The notes: generated by a model from the sequence alone, not told the origin. DNA of 54,424 bases from Allomuricauda sp. (GCA_028284725.1 JANQRD010000021.1:1-54424); one strand, 5' to 3'; numbered from the stretch's first letter, positions 8,439-17,630 are shown. Made by a program: numbers and translations.

Positions 8439-9431
8439 CTATCCTTTAATCTCCAAAATTTCTCGAATCATTTGATTTGTGAATCCCCATTCGTTGTCAT
8501 ACCAAGTCATCACCTTAAGCAAATCTCCGTCAACAACTCGAGTCATGGCCAAATCCACCGTGGATGCATAGGGGCTTTGAATGATATCAGAGGATACAAT
8601 GGGCTCATCCGTAGTATCCAGCACATCCGCATAGCGTTCTGTATTGGCCTCCTCAACCAAAATTTGGTTTACCTCTTCCACGGTAACATTTCGGTCCATA
8701 ACAAAGGTCAAATCCGAAATAGATCCCACTGGAACAGGGACACGAATCGCAACTCCATCAAACTTTCCAGCATATTCGGGCAAGGCCTTGGTGGTCGCAA
8801 TAGCCGCTCCGGTGGTCGTAGGAATCAAGTTTTGAGCTCCCGCCCTTCCCATTCTAAAATTCTTTTTTGAGGGTGCATCCACCATCCCCTGCGAAGCAGT
8901 GTAGGCGTGTACCGTGGTCATAATGGCCTTCTTGATTCCGATTCGTCGACCTAAAATCTCCACCACGGGACTAATGTTGTTGGTCGTACAACTAGCACAC
9001 GAAAAAACACTGGTCTTTCCATCTCCAGAATTCACTCCGTGAACCACCGTCGGGGTATCCACGCTTTTTGTTGGTGCCGAAATGATAACGGTTTTCGCTC
9101 CGGCCTTCAAGTGTCTTTCCGCATCCTCACCTGTAGTAAAAACCCCAGTACTTTCAATGACCACATCTACCTTGTGCTCGGCCCAAGGCAATTCTTCAGG
9201 GGTTCTAATGGAAGTGTAATGGATTTTTTGTCCATCCACTACCAACATGTCCGATTCATGGGATACTTCTTTATTGTAAACTCCGTAAACCGTGTCGTAC
9301 TTCAACAAATAAGCAGTATTCTCAATGGACACGATATCGTTGACTGCCACCACTTCCAGACCGGGAGTGTCGTTAATTACCTTTAAAGCGGCGCGACCAA
9401 TACGGCCCATTCCGTTGATTCCTATTTTCAT
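8439..9431 (-). CDS. gap: Type I glyceraldehyde-3-phosphate dehydrogenase
   Basis: Glycolytic/gluconeogenic enzyme that oxidises glyceraldehyde 3-phosphate to 1,3-bisphosphoglycerate with NAD. The 330-residue protein has the N-terminal Rossmann motif INGMGRIGR (residues 5-13), the acidic residue Asp32 in AVNDI that usually marks NAD preference, and the catalytic Cys148 in SCASCTTN. The C-terminal WYDNEWGFTNQM motif is also present. It is monocistronic, with a strong terminator 17 bases downstream, which suits a highly expressed housekeeping gene. Confidence 0.97.
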   Translation of the reverse strand: MKIGINGMGRIGRAALKVINDTPGLEVVAVNDIVSIENTAYLLKYDTVYGVYNKEVSHESDMLVVDGQKIHYTSIRTPEELPWAEHKVDVVIESTGVFTTGEDAERHLKAGAKTVIISAPTKSVDTPTVVHGVNSGDGKTSVFSCASCTTNNISPVVEILGRRIGIKKAIMTTVHAYTASQGMVDAPSKKNFRMGRAGAQNLIPTTTGAAIATTKALPEYAGKFDGVAIRVPVPVGSISDLTFVMDRNVTVEEVNQILVEEANTERYADVLDTTDEPIVSSDIIQSPYASTVDLAMTRVVDGDLLKVMTWYDNEWGFTNQMIREILEIKG

Positions 9432-9555
9432 ATTGATGTTCTTAAGTTATTACTTGTTTTTCCGTGCTATTAGTCTGAAAAACATCTCTCAAATTACAAT
9501 TCAAAACCTAGTGTGGAAAGCATTAAATGCAATCAAATTGTTAAGGAATCACGGC

Positions 9556-11109
9556 TCACTGCCAGATGGATACCATTTGTTCGATCGTCACATTTTGAAT
9601 CGCTGTTTCTTCGTCCAAATTTTCAATGATAATGCTGTTGTAGGGTTGCGTGGGAAAGATTTGATCTGTCATTACATACAGGCCACTGTCCACAAAAACC
9701 TCTACGGAGGACCAATCCAATAAAATACGCACCTCGAATGCATCATTTGCCAATTTATCGATGGGCATATGGTGCTTTTTATTGCCAAATTCGGCTTGAA
9801 AGTTAACCTTCCCCGATTCCATTCGATCTAGGAGCATGAGTTGGTTCCGCGAATCCATACTCAATTCCAAATGTTCGCCCAGATTGTTTTTCAATTGCAA
9901 CTTGAAATCTTTGGAGGTTGTTTTGAACTTAATTTGGGTTTGATTCATCCCTTCAATATCCAATGTCCGTGATTCCTTTCCATCAAGATTGATATCGCTC
10001 ACCAAAACCGGAAATGCTTTAGCATCTAATTCTTCTAGGGGATAATTTACGAGCATATATTCATCGTCGACTTTTCGCAGACTCAGTTTTCGAGGTACGG
10101 TCATGGCGCTGCGCCAAACTTCAGTTGGCGTATCCCTGGCATAATCCCAATTGCTCATCCAACCGATAAAAACACGGTCTCCATCTGGGACATTGTTGTA
10201 AGTGACACCAGCATAATTATCCGTTCCATAATCGAGCCATTTGGGTTCTTTTTGGTTTGAGGTGAATCGCTTTCCATCAAATTCCCCAATAAAATATTGC
10301 GTACCACTACCGCCATTGGGCGCCCCAGGATTGATGCTAATAATCAGCACCCATTGAGTCTCATCAGTTCCTTCCACCGGTAGTTGAAAGAGATCGGGGC
10401 ATTCCCATACACCCCCATGAGCGCCTTGGTACTTGCCAAAATCGCTCAAATAAGTCCAGTCCTTTAGGTTCTCGGAGCTATAAAACTTGGCATGATCACC
10501 TGCGACCAAAGCCATGATCCAGCGCTCTGATTCATCATGCCAAAAGACTTTGGGATCTCTAAAATCCTTTATCCCAGTATTACCAATTACAGGATTTCCT
10601 TCATATTTCGTCCAAGTATCCCCGTTATCCAGACTGTATGCAATACCCTGTGTTTGAAAATCTTTACGCCCCGCTTGTTCCCCTTCCATAAGGTGATAGG
10701 TGTAAATCGCGACCAAAGGAATCTCCCCATTTTTGGCAAATCCTGATGTGTTGTTTTTATCCACCACTGCACTTCCCGAAAAAATAAGCCCATGTTCATC
10801 AGGGTACAAAGCGATGGGTTTATGTTCCCAATGAATCATGTCATTGCTAGTGGCATGCCCCCAATGCATTGGGCCCCAAACGATATCATCCGGATAATAT
10901 TGGTAAAACAGATGGTAAATTCCATCATGGAATACCAGACCGTTGGGATCGTTCATCCATTTCTCTTGGGGAGAAAAATGAAATTGGGGTCGATAAGGTT
11001 CCAAGTATTGCTGCGAAGTCAGTTGTTGGGTTTCTTCTTTTTTCTTTTGGTTGTTGTTGCACGCTATCAGCAGAACAAGAAGGGTAATAGGGGCTATTAT
11101 TCGTTTCAT
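9556..11109 (-). CDS. GH32 fructan/sucrose hydrolase lipoprotein
   Basis: Glycoside hydrolase family 32 enzyme (levanase, inulinase or invertase type) acting outside the inner membrane. The start at 11109 gives a lipoprotein signal with Cys17 (VLLIAC); a longer frame to 11175 would add 22 residues that hide this signal, so the shorter start is preferred. The family's three acidic motifs are visible: WMNDPNG (nucleophile Asp54), FRDPKVFW (transition-state Asp) and WECPDLF (acid/base Glu). A C-terminal beta-sandwich with SSVEVFVDSG follows. At 517 residues it matches the family. No SusC/D, fructokinase or transporter lies next to it, so exact fructan specificity is open. Confidence 0.93.
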   Translation of the reverse strand: MKRIIAPITLLVLLIACNNNQKKKEETQQLTSQQYLEPYRPQFHFSPQEKWMNDPNGLVFHDGIYHLFYQYYPDDIVWGPMHWGHATSNDMIHWEHKPIALYPDEHGLIFSGSAVVDKNNTSGFAKNGEIPLVAIYTYHLMEGEQAGRKDFQTQGIAYSLDNGDTWTKYEGNPVIGNTGIKDFRDPKVFWHDESERWIMALVAGDHAKFYSSENLKDWTYLSDFGKYQGAHGGVWECPDLFQLPVEGTDETQWVLIISINPGAPNGGSGTQYFIGEFDGKRFTSNQKEPKWLDYGTDNYAGVTYNNVPDGDRVFIGWMSNWDYARDTPTEVWRSAMTVPRKLSLRKVDDEYMLVNYPLEELDAKAFPVLVSDINLDGKESRTLDIEGMNQTQIKFKTTSKDFKLQLKNNLGEHLELSMDSRNQLMLLDRMESGKVNFQAEFGNKKHHMPIDKLANDAFEVRILLDWSSVEVFVDSGLYVMTDQIFPTQPYNSIIIENLDEETAIQNVTIEQMVSIWQ

Positions 11110-11274
11110 TTGAAGTTGGTTAAATTCAATTCTTAAGATACGCATTATCGAACTAAAAACCGACAATACCCTCAAATCACCTTTTTGCCATCTCTCTTAA
11201 AAACAATTGCCAAGAATTAAAAAGTAGCTATTTTTAGTAAGTATTGATTCCGTAAGCGGACAGATACGTCTAAA

Positions 11275-11919
11275 TTGCGAATTACCAAATTTCTTCCATT
11301 GAGCGAGAAAAACAACCTACTCCTAATTTTTACCCGTAATCCAGAACTGGGTAAATGTAAAACCAGATTAGCGGCCACAGTTGGTGATACGGCTGCCCTG
11401 GAAATCTATAAATTTCTGTTGGAACATACGGTCTCCATTACCCAAGAGCTTAATGCACAAAAACAGGTGTTTTATTCGGAAAGCATATGGGAAAATGATA
11501 TTTGGGACAACAACGTCTACCAAAAAAAGCTCCAAAAAGGCCCAGATTTGGGGGCACGGATGCTGGTTGCTTTTCAAGATGGATTTGATTCCGGTTTTGA
11601 AAAAATCATTATTATTGGCAGCGATATGTACGACCTTTCCCAAGGTGATTTGGAAAAGGCATTTTCCAAGCTCGAAGACCATGAATATGTAATTGGACCA
11701 GCCGAGGACGGGGGGTATTATCTTTTGGGGATGAAAACCCTAAAAAAGGAACTGTTCCAGAATAAAAGCTGGGGAATGGAAACGGTTCTTCAAAATACGT
11801 TGAAAGACCTTGAAAAAGAGCAAGTTTGCGTGCTCCCTGAAAAAAATGATGTAGATCTGTATGAGGACATTAAAGACATCGAGGCCTTTCAACCTTTTCT
11901 AAAACACATGAAAAAATGA
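11275..11919 (+). CDS. TIGR04282-family arsenosugar-cluster glycosyltransferase-like protein
   Basis: GT-A-like nucleotidyl/glycosyltransferase of the family named for arsenosugar clusters. The diagnostic N-terminus LLLIFTRNPELGKCKTRLA is followed by the nucleotide-binding-type IIIIGSDMYDLS and PAEDGGYYLLGMK. No ATG exists upstream of the conserved core: the frame is closed by a stop at 11245-11247, so translation must begin at TTG 11275 or, more like relatives, TTG 11299 (giving MSEKNNLLLIFTRNPELG). It is the first gene of a five-gene operon and overlaps the next gene by four bases (ATGA). It probably acts with the TIGR04283 protein on a sugar moiety; the substrate is unproven. Confidence 0.88.
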   Translation: MRITKFLPLSEKNNLLLIFTRNPELGKCKTRLAATVGDTAALEIYKFLLEHTVSITQELNAQKQVFYSESIWENDIWDNNVYQKKLQKGPDLGARMLVAFQDGFDSGFEKIIIIGSDMYDLSQGDLEKAFSKLEDHEYVIGPAEDGGYYLLGMKTLKKELFQNKSWGMETVLQNTLKDLEKEQVCVLPEKNDVDLYEDIKDIEAFQPFLKHMKK

Positions 11920-12731
11920 CCAAAAAACAACTTGAAGAGTCTGTTGAATATTTAAAAAAACGCGGTTTCGATGCTCCTGAGATCGGAATCGTTCTTGGAA
12001 CGGGATTGGGCCAATTGGTTAATGAAATTGAGAATCCTGTGGAAGCGCATTATAACCATATCCCTTATTTTCCATTGGCCACGGTGGAATTTCATTCAGG
12101 AAAACTGATTTACGGTTCCATAGCCGGGAAAAAAGCCGTGGTAATGCAGGGTCGATTCCATCTGTACGAGGGTTATGACTTTTTAGACATCACCTATCCC
12201 ATTCGGGTAATGCATCAACTCGGAATCAAAAAGCTGTTCATCTCGAATGCTGCAGGTGCCATAAATCTCGATTTCAAAAAGGGTGATATTATGCTGATTG
12301 AAGATCATATCAATCTACAGGGAGGGTCTCCTTTGGCCTTTAAAAATGTGGCCGAATTTGGTGACCGCTTTGTGGATATGAGCGAACCTTACGATGTGGA
12401 CATGCGAAACAAAATTGAGGACATTGCCAAAAAAGAAGGGACTTCACTCCAAAAAGGGGTGTACGTTTCCGTGGTCGGGCCGCAATTGGAGACCAAGGCA
12501 GAGTATCGGATGTTGAAAACATTGGGTGCCGATGCCGTAGGCATGAGTACTGTCCCCGAAGTAATTGTTGCCAATCATTTACGACTACCTATAGTAGCCG
12601 TGTCCGTTTTAACGGACGAATGCGATCCTGACAACTTGCAACCTATTAATATTCAGGAAATTATAGAGATTGCAGGCAAGACGGAACCTAAAATGATACA
12701 CCTATTCAAAGAACTAATTAAGCAAATATGA
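11916..12731 (+). CDS. Purine nucleoside phosphorylase
   Basis: Cleaves purine nucleosides with phosphate to the free base and (deoxy)ribose 1-phosphate. The 271-residue protein is a trimeric-type (PNP/MTAP superfamily) enzyme: IGIVLGTGLGQL (phosphate-binding Gly loop), QGRFHLYEGYD, ISNAAGAIN, the substrate-loop VSVVGPQLETKAEYRML, GADAVGMSTVPEVIVA and SVLTDECDP are all present. It overlaps the preceding TIGR04282 gene and the following arsM by four bases each, so it is co-translated in the arsenosugar-type operon. In that setting it may remove adenine from a 5'-arsenylated adenosine, but an ordinary purine-salvage role is equally compatible. Confidence 0.93.
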   Translation: MTKKQLEESVEYLKKRGFDAPEIGIVLGTGLGQLVNEIENPVEAHYNHIPYFPLATVEFHSGKLIYGSIAGKKAVVMQGRFHLYEGYDFLDITYPIRVMHQLGIKKLFISNAAGAINLDFKKGDIMLIEDHINLQGGSPLAFKNVAEFGDRFVDMSEPYDVDMRNKIEDIAKKEGTSLQKGVYVSVVGPQLETKAEYRMLKTLGADAVGMSTVPEVIVANHLRLPIVAVSVLTDECDPDNLQPINIQEIIEIAGKTEPKMIHLFKELIKQI

Positions 12732-13693
12732 GTTATTTAGACGTCACCCAAGATCTTTACAAAGAAGCTGCGATTACCCCCGATGTTGGGCTTTGCTGTA
12801 CCACTAATCCCATTTGGCAGTTCCCTGGGCTTTCCATCCCCAAGATCATGCAAGAAATGAATTACGGTTGCGGAAGCACCGTTTCGGCCCAAGATTTGAT
12901 CGATGACCCAAAAATTCTGTACGTGGGTGTCGGTGGAGGAATGGAATTATTGCAGTTCTCCTATTTTTCAAGGCAAAAAGGTGGTGTTACCGGTGTGGAT
13001 TCCGTGGATGAAATGTTGGAAGCCTCGCGAAATAACTTCAAGATAGCAGAGGAAGAAAATGACTGGTTCAAAAGTGAGTTTGTGAACTTGGTAAAGGGCG
13101 ATGCATTGAATCTTCCCGTAGCAGATGAAAGCATTGATGTGGCTGCACAAAACTGCCTCTTCAATATCTTTAAAATGGAAGATCTGAAGAAGGCGGTGGC
13201 CGAAATGTACCGGGTTTTGAAACCCCATGGCCGTTTGGTAATGAGCGACCCTATCTGCGAACAGCCTATGAACGATGCACTCAGAAACGATGATCGACTC
13301 AGAGCACTTTGTCTTAGCGGAAGTATTCCGTTGAAAGATTATGTGAAAGTATTGACAGATGCCGGTTTTGGTACCATTGAAATTCGCGGAAGAAGGTCGT
13401 ACAGGGTGCTTTCACCAAACCATTACCCCACTGATGAACTCATTTATATAGAATCCATCGAAATTGCAGCTATAAAAGACCCTATGCCAGAAGACGGCCC
13501 TTGTGTTTTCACCGGTAAAACTGCCATTTATTATGGCAACGAGGAATATTTGGATGATGGGAAAGGCCATGTGTTACTTCAAAATCAACCTTTGGCGGTT
13601 TGCGACAAAACAGCCGCTGCATTGCAACTGGTTTCCAATGAAATCCATGTAAGCGAAAGTACTTGGCACTACAACGGAGGGGGCTGTTGTTAA
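12728..13693 (+). CDS. arsM: Arsenite S-adenosylmethionine methyltransferase, arsenosugar type
   Basis: Methylates trivalent arsenic with S-adenosylmethionine. The SAM-binding motif ILYVGVGGGMELLQFSYF and the following acidic VTGVD are clear. Cysteines expected to bind arsenic are present: the CC pair at 23-24, Cys48 in NYGCGST and the Cys in DPICEQP. The C-terminus ends in GGGCC, a short Cys tail typical of this subgroup. At 321 residues it matches ArsM proteins of arsenosugar clusters rather than shorter detoxification enzymes. It is third in the operon. The radical-SAM partner ArsS, normally adjacent, is not found here. Confidence 0.92.
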   Translation: MSYLDVTQDLYKEAAITPDVGLCCTTNPIWQFPGLSIPKIMQEMNYGCGSTVSAQDLIDDPKILYVGVGGGMELLQFSYFSRQKGGVTGVDSVDEMLEASRNNFKIAEEENDWFKSEFVNLVKGDALNLPVADESIDVAAQNCLFNIFKMEDLKKAVAEMYRVLKPHGRLVMSDPICEQPMNDALRNDDRLRALCLSGSIPLKDYVKVLTDAGFGTIEIRGRRSYRVLSPNHYPTDELIYIESIEIAAIKDPMPEDGPCVFTGKTAIYYGNEEYLDDGKGHVLLQNQPLAVCDKTAAALQLVSNEIHVSESTWHYNGGGCC

Positions 13694-13777
13694 GATTTTT
13701 CCAATCTTTTTGAAAGGTAACGTGCTTTTTTTGGACTGTTTAGGCAAGACTTTTGGTCAATCCAAAATGAAATTGCT

Positions 13778-14668
13778 ATGAACTTCAAACTCAACATTGT
13801 TCTCGGACTACTTGTGTTTTCTTGTAAAGGAAAGGCAAATATCACTCATCTTGTTGACGCTTCTAAAGAGAAATTATCAGCTGGAATTACACAAAGTACT
13901 GTTCAGTCAGTGGGTGTCAATACTACCCAACAAGCCAAGAAAGAGGATACGCTCAAAACCGTGAGCGCTATCCAAAAAACTGAAATGGAAAGTCAGGAAA
14001 TTGTGCCAATTAAAGTTTCCATGGTTGACCATTCCCTTTGGGGCAGCTTGCTTAAAAAGTACGTGGATGAAGATGGAAATGTAAACTATAATGGATTCAA
14101 AACCGATATCGCGGACTTGAAAGCCTATTTGAGTCAACTGTCAAATAATGCTCCAACAGCAACATGGAGTAAGGAAGAAAAGTTGGCCTATTACATCAAC
14201 CTTTATAATGCGGCTACGGTAAAATTGATTGTGGACAACTATCCTGTGAAAAGCATCAAGGATATTCCCAAACGTTGGAAGAAAAAATGGATTTCGGTCG
14301 GAGATGAAATCACCTCCCTGAATGATATCGAACACAAGGTGTTGCGAAAAATGGACGAGCCCAGAATCCATTTTGCTATTAACTGCGCTTCGTACTCCTG
14401 TCCAAAATTGCTCAATGCGGCCTTTACACCACAGAGTATGGAACGATTGCTATCGAAAACAGCAGTAGATTTCATCAACGACAAAAAAAGAAACCGCTTT
14501 GAAAATGGCACTGCCCAGCTTTCCAAAATATTCCAATGGTTCAAGAGCGATTTCACCCAAAAGACATCACTGTTGGAATACATCAACATTTATTTGGAAA
14601 ATCCCACTCCAAAGGACTCAAAAATCGAGTATTTGGATTATGACTGGAGCTTGAATGAGGCAAAATAG
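13778..14668 (+). CDS. DUF547 lipoprotein of the arsenosugar operon
   Basis: Putative lipoprotein (lipobox LVFSC, Cys16) with a linker of about 70 residues and a DUF547 domain from about residue 85 to the end. Family marks are YYINLYNAATVKLIV, the Cys pair in INCASYSCPKLLNAAFTPQ and the terminal YLDYDWSLNEAK. DUF547 genes recur in arsenosugar clusters, but no activity is established. The gap to arsM is 84 bases, and the stop overlaps the start of the next gene by 14 bases, so it is translated with the glycosyltransferase. A paralogue sits at 19608-20330 on the other strand. Confidence 0.87.
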   Translation: MNFKLNIVLGLLVFSCKGKANITHLVDASKEKLSAGITQSTVQSVGVNTTQQAKKEDTLKTVSAIQKTEMESQEIVPIKVSMVDHSLWGSLLKKYVDEDGNVNYNGFKTDIADLKAYLSQLSNNAPTATWSKEEKLAYYINLYNAATVKLIVDNYPVKSIKDIPKRWKKKWISVGDEITSLNDIEHKVLRKMDEPRIHFAINCASYSCPKLLNAAFTPQSMERLLSKTAVDFINDKKRNRFENGTAQLSKIFQWFKSDFTQKTSLLEYINIYLENPTPKDSKIEYLDYDWSLNEAK

Positions 14669-15365
14669 CAACAAAACGATCAGTATTATTATCCCCGTAC
14701 TTAACGAGGAAAGATACCTTGGCAAGTTGCTAAAACATATCGCTTTGACCAGTACTCCGTCAAATATAGGGGAGGTAATATGTGTAGATGGAGGAAGTTT
14801 GGACAAAACCATACGCATTGCCAAGCAACATGGAGCTGTGGTGATTAATTCCAAAAAAGGTCGTGCCCGACAAATGAATGCAGGTGCGAGACATGCCCAA
14901 GGTGAAGTACTCTATTTTTTGCACGCGGATACCTTCACTCCCAAAGATTTTGATCTCCATATTTTAAAAGCGATTACCCAAGGTTATGAATCTGGGTGTT
15001 TTCGGATGCAGTTCGATACCAAAAATCCAATCCTACGATTTTTTGCGTGTTTATCGCGGGTGAACCATACCCTATGCCGTGGCGGGGACCAGTCCCTGTT
15101 CATTGAACGCGATTTGTTCGAGAAAAACGAAGGTTTCAATGAATCATATCTTATTTACGAGGATACGGAATTCATAACCCGCCTGTACAAACAGACCAAA
15201 TTCAAGATTCTCCCCCAAGCTGTGGTTACATCCGCAAGAAAATACAGAGAAAGGGGATGGTTAAGGGTGCAGTTCCACTTTGGAATGATTCATTTAAAAA
15301 ACTATTTTGGAGCCAGCCCTGAGGAGCTTTTCCAATACTACGATAAGCACATTTTAAATCCGTAG
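14655..15365 (+). CDS. TIGR04283-family arsenosugar-cluster glycosyltransferase
   Basis: GT2-fold glycosyltransferase of 236 residues. The N-terminal ISIIIPVLNEERYLGKLL, VDGGSLDKT and the KKGRARQMNAGARHAQGE segment are characteristic of the family, and the LHADT motif supplies the metal-binding DxD-like acid. RGGDQSLF and the later YEDTEFITR also fit. The start ATG 14655 lies inside the end of the DUF547 gene, giving a 14-base overlap. It is the last gene of the operon; only three bases separate its stop from the stop of the convergent gene, and no terminator hairpin is visible between them. Confidence 0.9.
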   Translation: MRQNSNKTISIIIPVLNEERYLGKLLKHIALTSTPSNIGEVICVDGGSLDKTIRIAKQHGAVVINSKKGRARQMNAGARHAQGEVLYFLHADTFTPKDFDLHILKAITQGYESGCFRMQFDTKNPILRFFACLSRVNHTLCRGGDQSLFIERDLFEKNEGFNESYLIYEDTEFITRLYKQTKFKILPQAVVTSARKYRERGWLRVQFHFGMIHLKNYFGASPEELFQYYDKHILNP

Positions 15366-15368
15366 CAC

Positions 15369-16298
15369 TCAGTCTTCCAACTCCAAATCGGCATAATCGT
15401 TGAAAATGCCATTTGAAATCCAACTGACAAAGGCTTTTTTGTCGGAGCGTACCTGTATCCCATGCGGCCCGGGGGTTTTTGAAGCACTGGCAATAGTGAG
15501 CAAGCTTACGGCCGGAAGGGTGTTTTTGGCGAGGTATAAACTGCTCTTGTCCTCAAAAACCATGTTTCTGGCTTCATATGATCTGTCCCTTACCCCATGC
15601 TTTTTGAATACTTCCTGTATGTTCGTGGCAAACCGTTGTCCTTTTTTGCTTTTGTCGTAATGATAAACAGCAACATCCAATTTGCCATTGGTGATTGAAC
15701 CGTTTGCCTTTATCATTAAAAGTCTTTGGTACTTCCCTAAGTTTTGAAGGTATCGTTTGTTCACTGCTTCAACATAGCGCCCCAGTGCATCGGATTGAGA
15801 TTCATCTGCCGGAGAGACATCCTCTTCATTTCCAAAAATGTATACTTTGGCACCATGCACCATCAGCTTGGCAGCAAGGTTGGCAGCAATTTCATTGACA
15901 AACCTGTTTTGTTTTTCCAGTTGATTTTCCAAAATCAAATAGTACACCGCATCCTTTAAAGTGGTGCTCTTGTGGGGCATTTTTCCCAATTCCTCATCGA
16001 AAATTGGACGTTCATCATTTTTTTCCAACTGAACATATACACCAGTCTTTTTATAGGAATCCTCAGCAAAGGGTATTTTATAAGCCCTTCCTTCATGTAA
16101 TAAGCTGCCATCCTTAATATCCTTTGCATTAATGGTGATAAATGCCTCGTAATACTTTACGGGATCAAGTCCTTGTTTTCTGAGTATCGAATAAATCCCA
16201 TCTCCGGGAGCAGCGACAACGGACTCATGTTCCTGTTCTTGTGCAGTCAACGTACAGACAATGCAACCCCACAGCAAAAGTGCTGGAAAAAATTTCAT
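15369..16298 (-). CDS. Periplasmic amidase_3-like protein with altered active-site motifs
   Basis: Exported protein of 309 residues with a signal peptide (to about TLTAQ, residue 19). Residues 30-75 resemble a LysM-like peptidoglycan-binding segment (VAAPGDGIYSILRKQGLDP and EGRAYKIPF). The rest resembles an N-acetylmuramoyl-L-alanine amidase_3 fold: ENQLEKQNRFVNEIAANLAAKLMVHGAKVYIFG, then a YVEAVNKRYLQN stretch and LLMIKANGSI where active amidases have IHAN. The usual N-terminal zinc motif and the C-terminal catalytic Glu are not evident. It is the last gene of a minus-strand set. The call is tentative; it may be a non-catalytic peptidoglycan-associated protein. Confidence 0.5.
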   Translation of the reverse strand: MKFFPALLLWGCIVCTLTAQEQEHESVVAAPGDGIYSILRKQGLDPVKYYEAFITINAKDIKDGSLLHEGRAYKIPFAEDSYKKTGVYVQLEKNDERPIFDEELGKMPHKSTTLKDAVYYLILENQLEKQNRFVNEIAANLAAKLMVHGAKVYIFGNEEDVSPADESQSDALGRYVEAVNKRYLQNLGKYQRLLMIKANGSITNGKLDVAVYHYDKSKKGQRFATNIQEVFKKHGVRDRSYEARNMVFEDKSSLYLAKNTLPAVSLLTIASASKTPGPHGIQVRSDKKAFVSWISNGIFNDYADLELED

Positions 16299-16367
16299 AA
16301 CCGAATTGTGTTGCTGGGGTGCCTCGCAAAATACACAAAAATCAAAGAAGAGCTTGGATAAAGTCGA

Positions 16368-17630
16368 CTAAAAATATTGCCCAATACCAAAAACGATTCC
16401 TTGGGCAGCTTCCTTAGTGATGCCATGGCCATAATCGATCCGAAAAATAGCGTTGAATATTTTTTTATGGATGAACCGCACGCCAATTCCGGGGTAGATC
16501 CTTATGTTTTGGTCATCCCCAAAATCACTGAAATCCCCGCCAGGGTTCCGCCACGTTCCTCCATCAATAAACACATTACCCTGCAGTACAAACCAGTCCT
16601 TATCCACCAGGCTGTAACGATACTCCGTATTGAGCACGATAGCCCCCGTTCCACGATCAATTACGTTCCCAACTCCCCTAATGTTCAGGTTATTGTCCAC
16701 CGCAAAAGGTGCAAAGGGCGTATCCAGATTACTGGAGAGACCCAATCGCAACCGACTTGCCCAATTACCCCTTTGGCCGACCCTCATAAAGTATACAAAG
16801 TCGTTGAACCCAATTAAAAACTCAGGTAACCGCTCATCGGTACTGTTTACATACTGCATGTTGAGTGTGCTTTTGAAACCGGACAGGTATTGATAATAGT
16901 ACTCAATAGCATCGTAGTTATAAATCAATTTGTACAGATACTTATCCACATTCAGCATTTGGGGGACACTGGGATCTGTGCTTCCGAAAAGATATTGGTA
17001 ATCCTCTGTAAAAAAATTGACGCCAAACTCCAAGCGATGCTTAAAGTTGATTTCATACAAACCAAGTATCTCAAAAGATTCATTGTTGTATCTATAATCG
17101 GCGGTACCGTTATCCAAAAAAACAGGTTCTTGGGTAGTTAGGTCTTGATAACTAATGGCCACCCCCAACTTTTTTCCAAAGAGATAAGGTGCTCTTAGAT
17201 GTGCTCCGAAGGAGTCAAAAATATCGCGCTGATAAAATCCACCCAAAGTGATGTTGTTTCCAAACAAGTTGAATTCCTGAAGCCCGATCCGGAAAGCAAA
17301 TTCATCATTATTGGAGGTGTAAACATTGGCAAATGGAATCAAGGTGAAGTTTTCCTCAATCCCATAAAAAACATTGTAATAGCCTTCCTCATTTGCCGGG
17401 AACACCTGAAAATAGGCATGCGACACCGATGGCAACCGTTTTAGTCGGTAAATGTCCTCCTCGATCAATGTTGAATCCAGCTCCATTCCCGCTTGGAGCT
17501 TTACAATTTTTTTGATAAAACCCGTTTTGGTTTTTTTGTTCCCCTGAACTTTCAGGTCTGCCACCCTGTGTTGGCCGTGCGCAAGTCCTATTGAAAATAG
17601 CAGTAAAATTATAGTGACTACACGCGCCAT
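16368..17630 (-). CDS. BamA/D15-like outer membrane protein with POTRA-like domain
   Basis: Outer-membrane beta-barrel of the bacterial surface antigen (D15/Omp85) type, 420 residues. After a signal peptide (to about AHGQ) there is a single POTRA-like segment (VADLKVQGNKKTKTGFIKKI to about residue 95, including DIYRLKRLPSVSHAYF), then a barrel rich in aromatic beta-strands and a C-terminal IVFGIGQYF ending in Phe. Full BamA has five POTRA domains and about 800 residues, so this is a short relative, perhaps for assembly or secretion of a specific cargo. It follows the GH113-like gene after 16 bases. Confidence 0.75.
   Translation of the reverse strand: MARVVTIILLLFSIGLAHGQHRVADLKVQGNKKTKTGFIKKIVKLQAGMELDSTLIEEDIYRLKRLPSVSHAYFQVFPANEEGYYNVFYGIEENFTLIPFANVYTSNNDEFAFRIGLQEFNLFGNNITLGGFYQRDIFDSFGAHLRAPYLFGKKLGVAISYQDLTTQEPVFLDNGTADYRYNNESFEILGLYEINFKHRLEFGVNFFTEDYQYLFGSTDPSVPQMLNVDKYLYKLIYNYDAIEYYYQYLSGFKSTLNMQYVNSTDERLPEFLIGFNDFVYFMRVGQRGNWASRLRLGLSSNLDTPFAPFAVDNNLNIRGVGNVIDRGTGAIVLNTEYRYSLVDKDWFVLQGNVFIDGGTWRNPGGDFSDFGDDQNIRIYPGIGVRFIHKKIFNAIFRIDYGHGITKEAAQGIVFGIGQYF

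Noticed and set aside
13692..13711. AAGATT-TTTCC-AATCTT hairpin with T run after arsM
   Set aside because: The stem is six weak A-T-rich pairs overlapping the arsM stop; a terminator inside this operon is possible but not supported well enough.
16377..16817. 146-codon plus-strand ORF
   Set aside because: It is opposite the C-terminal barrel of the Omp85-like gene and has no recognisable features.
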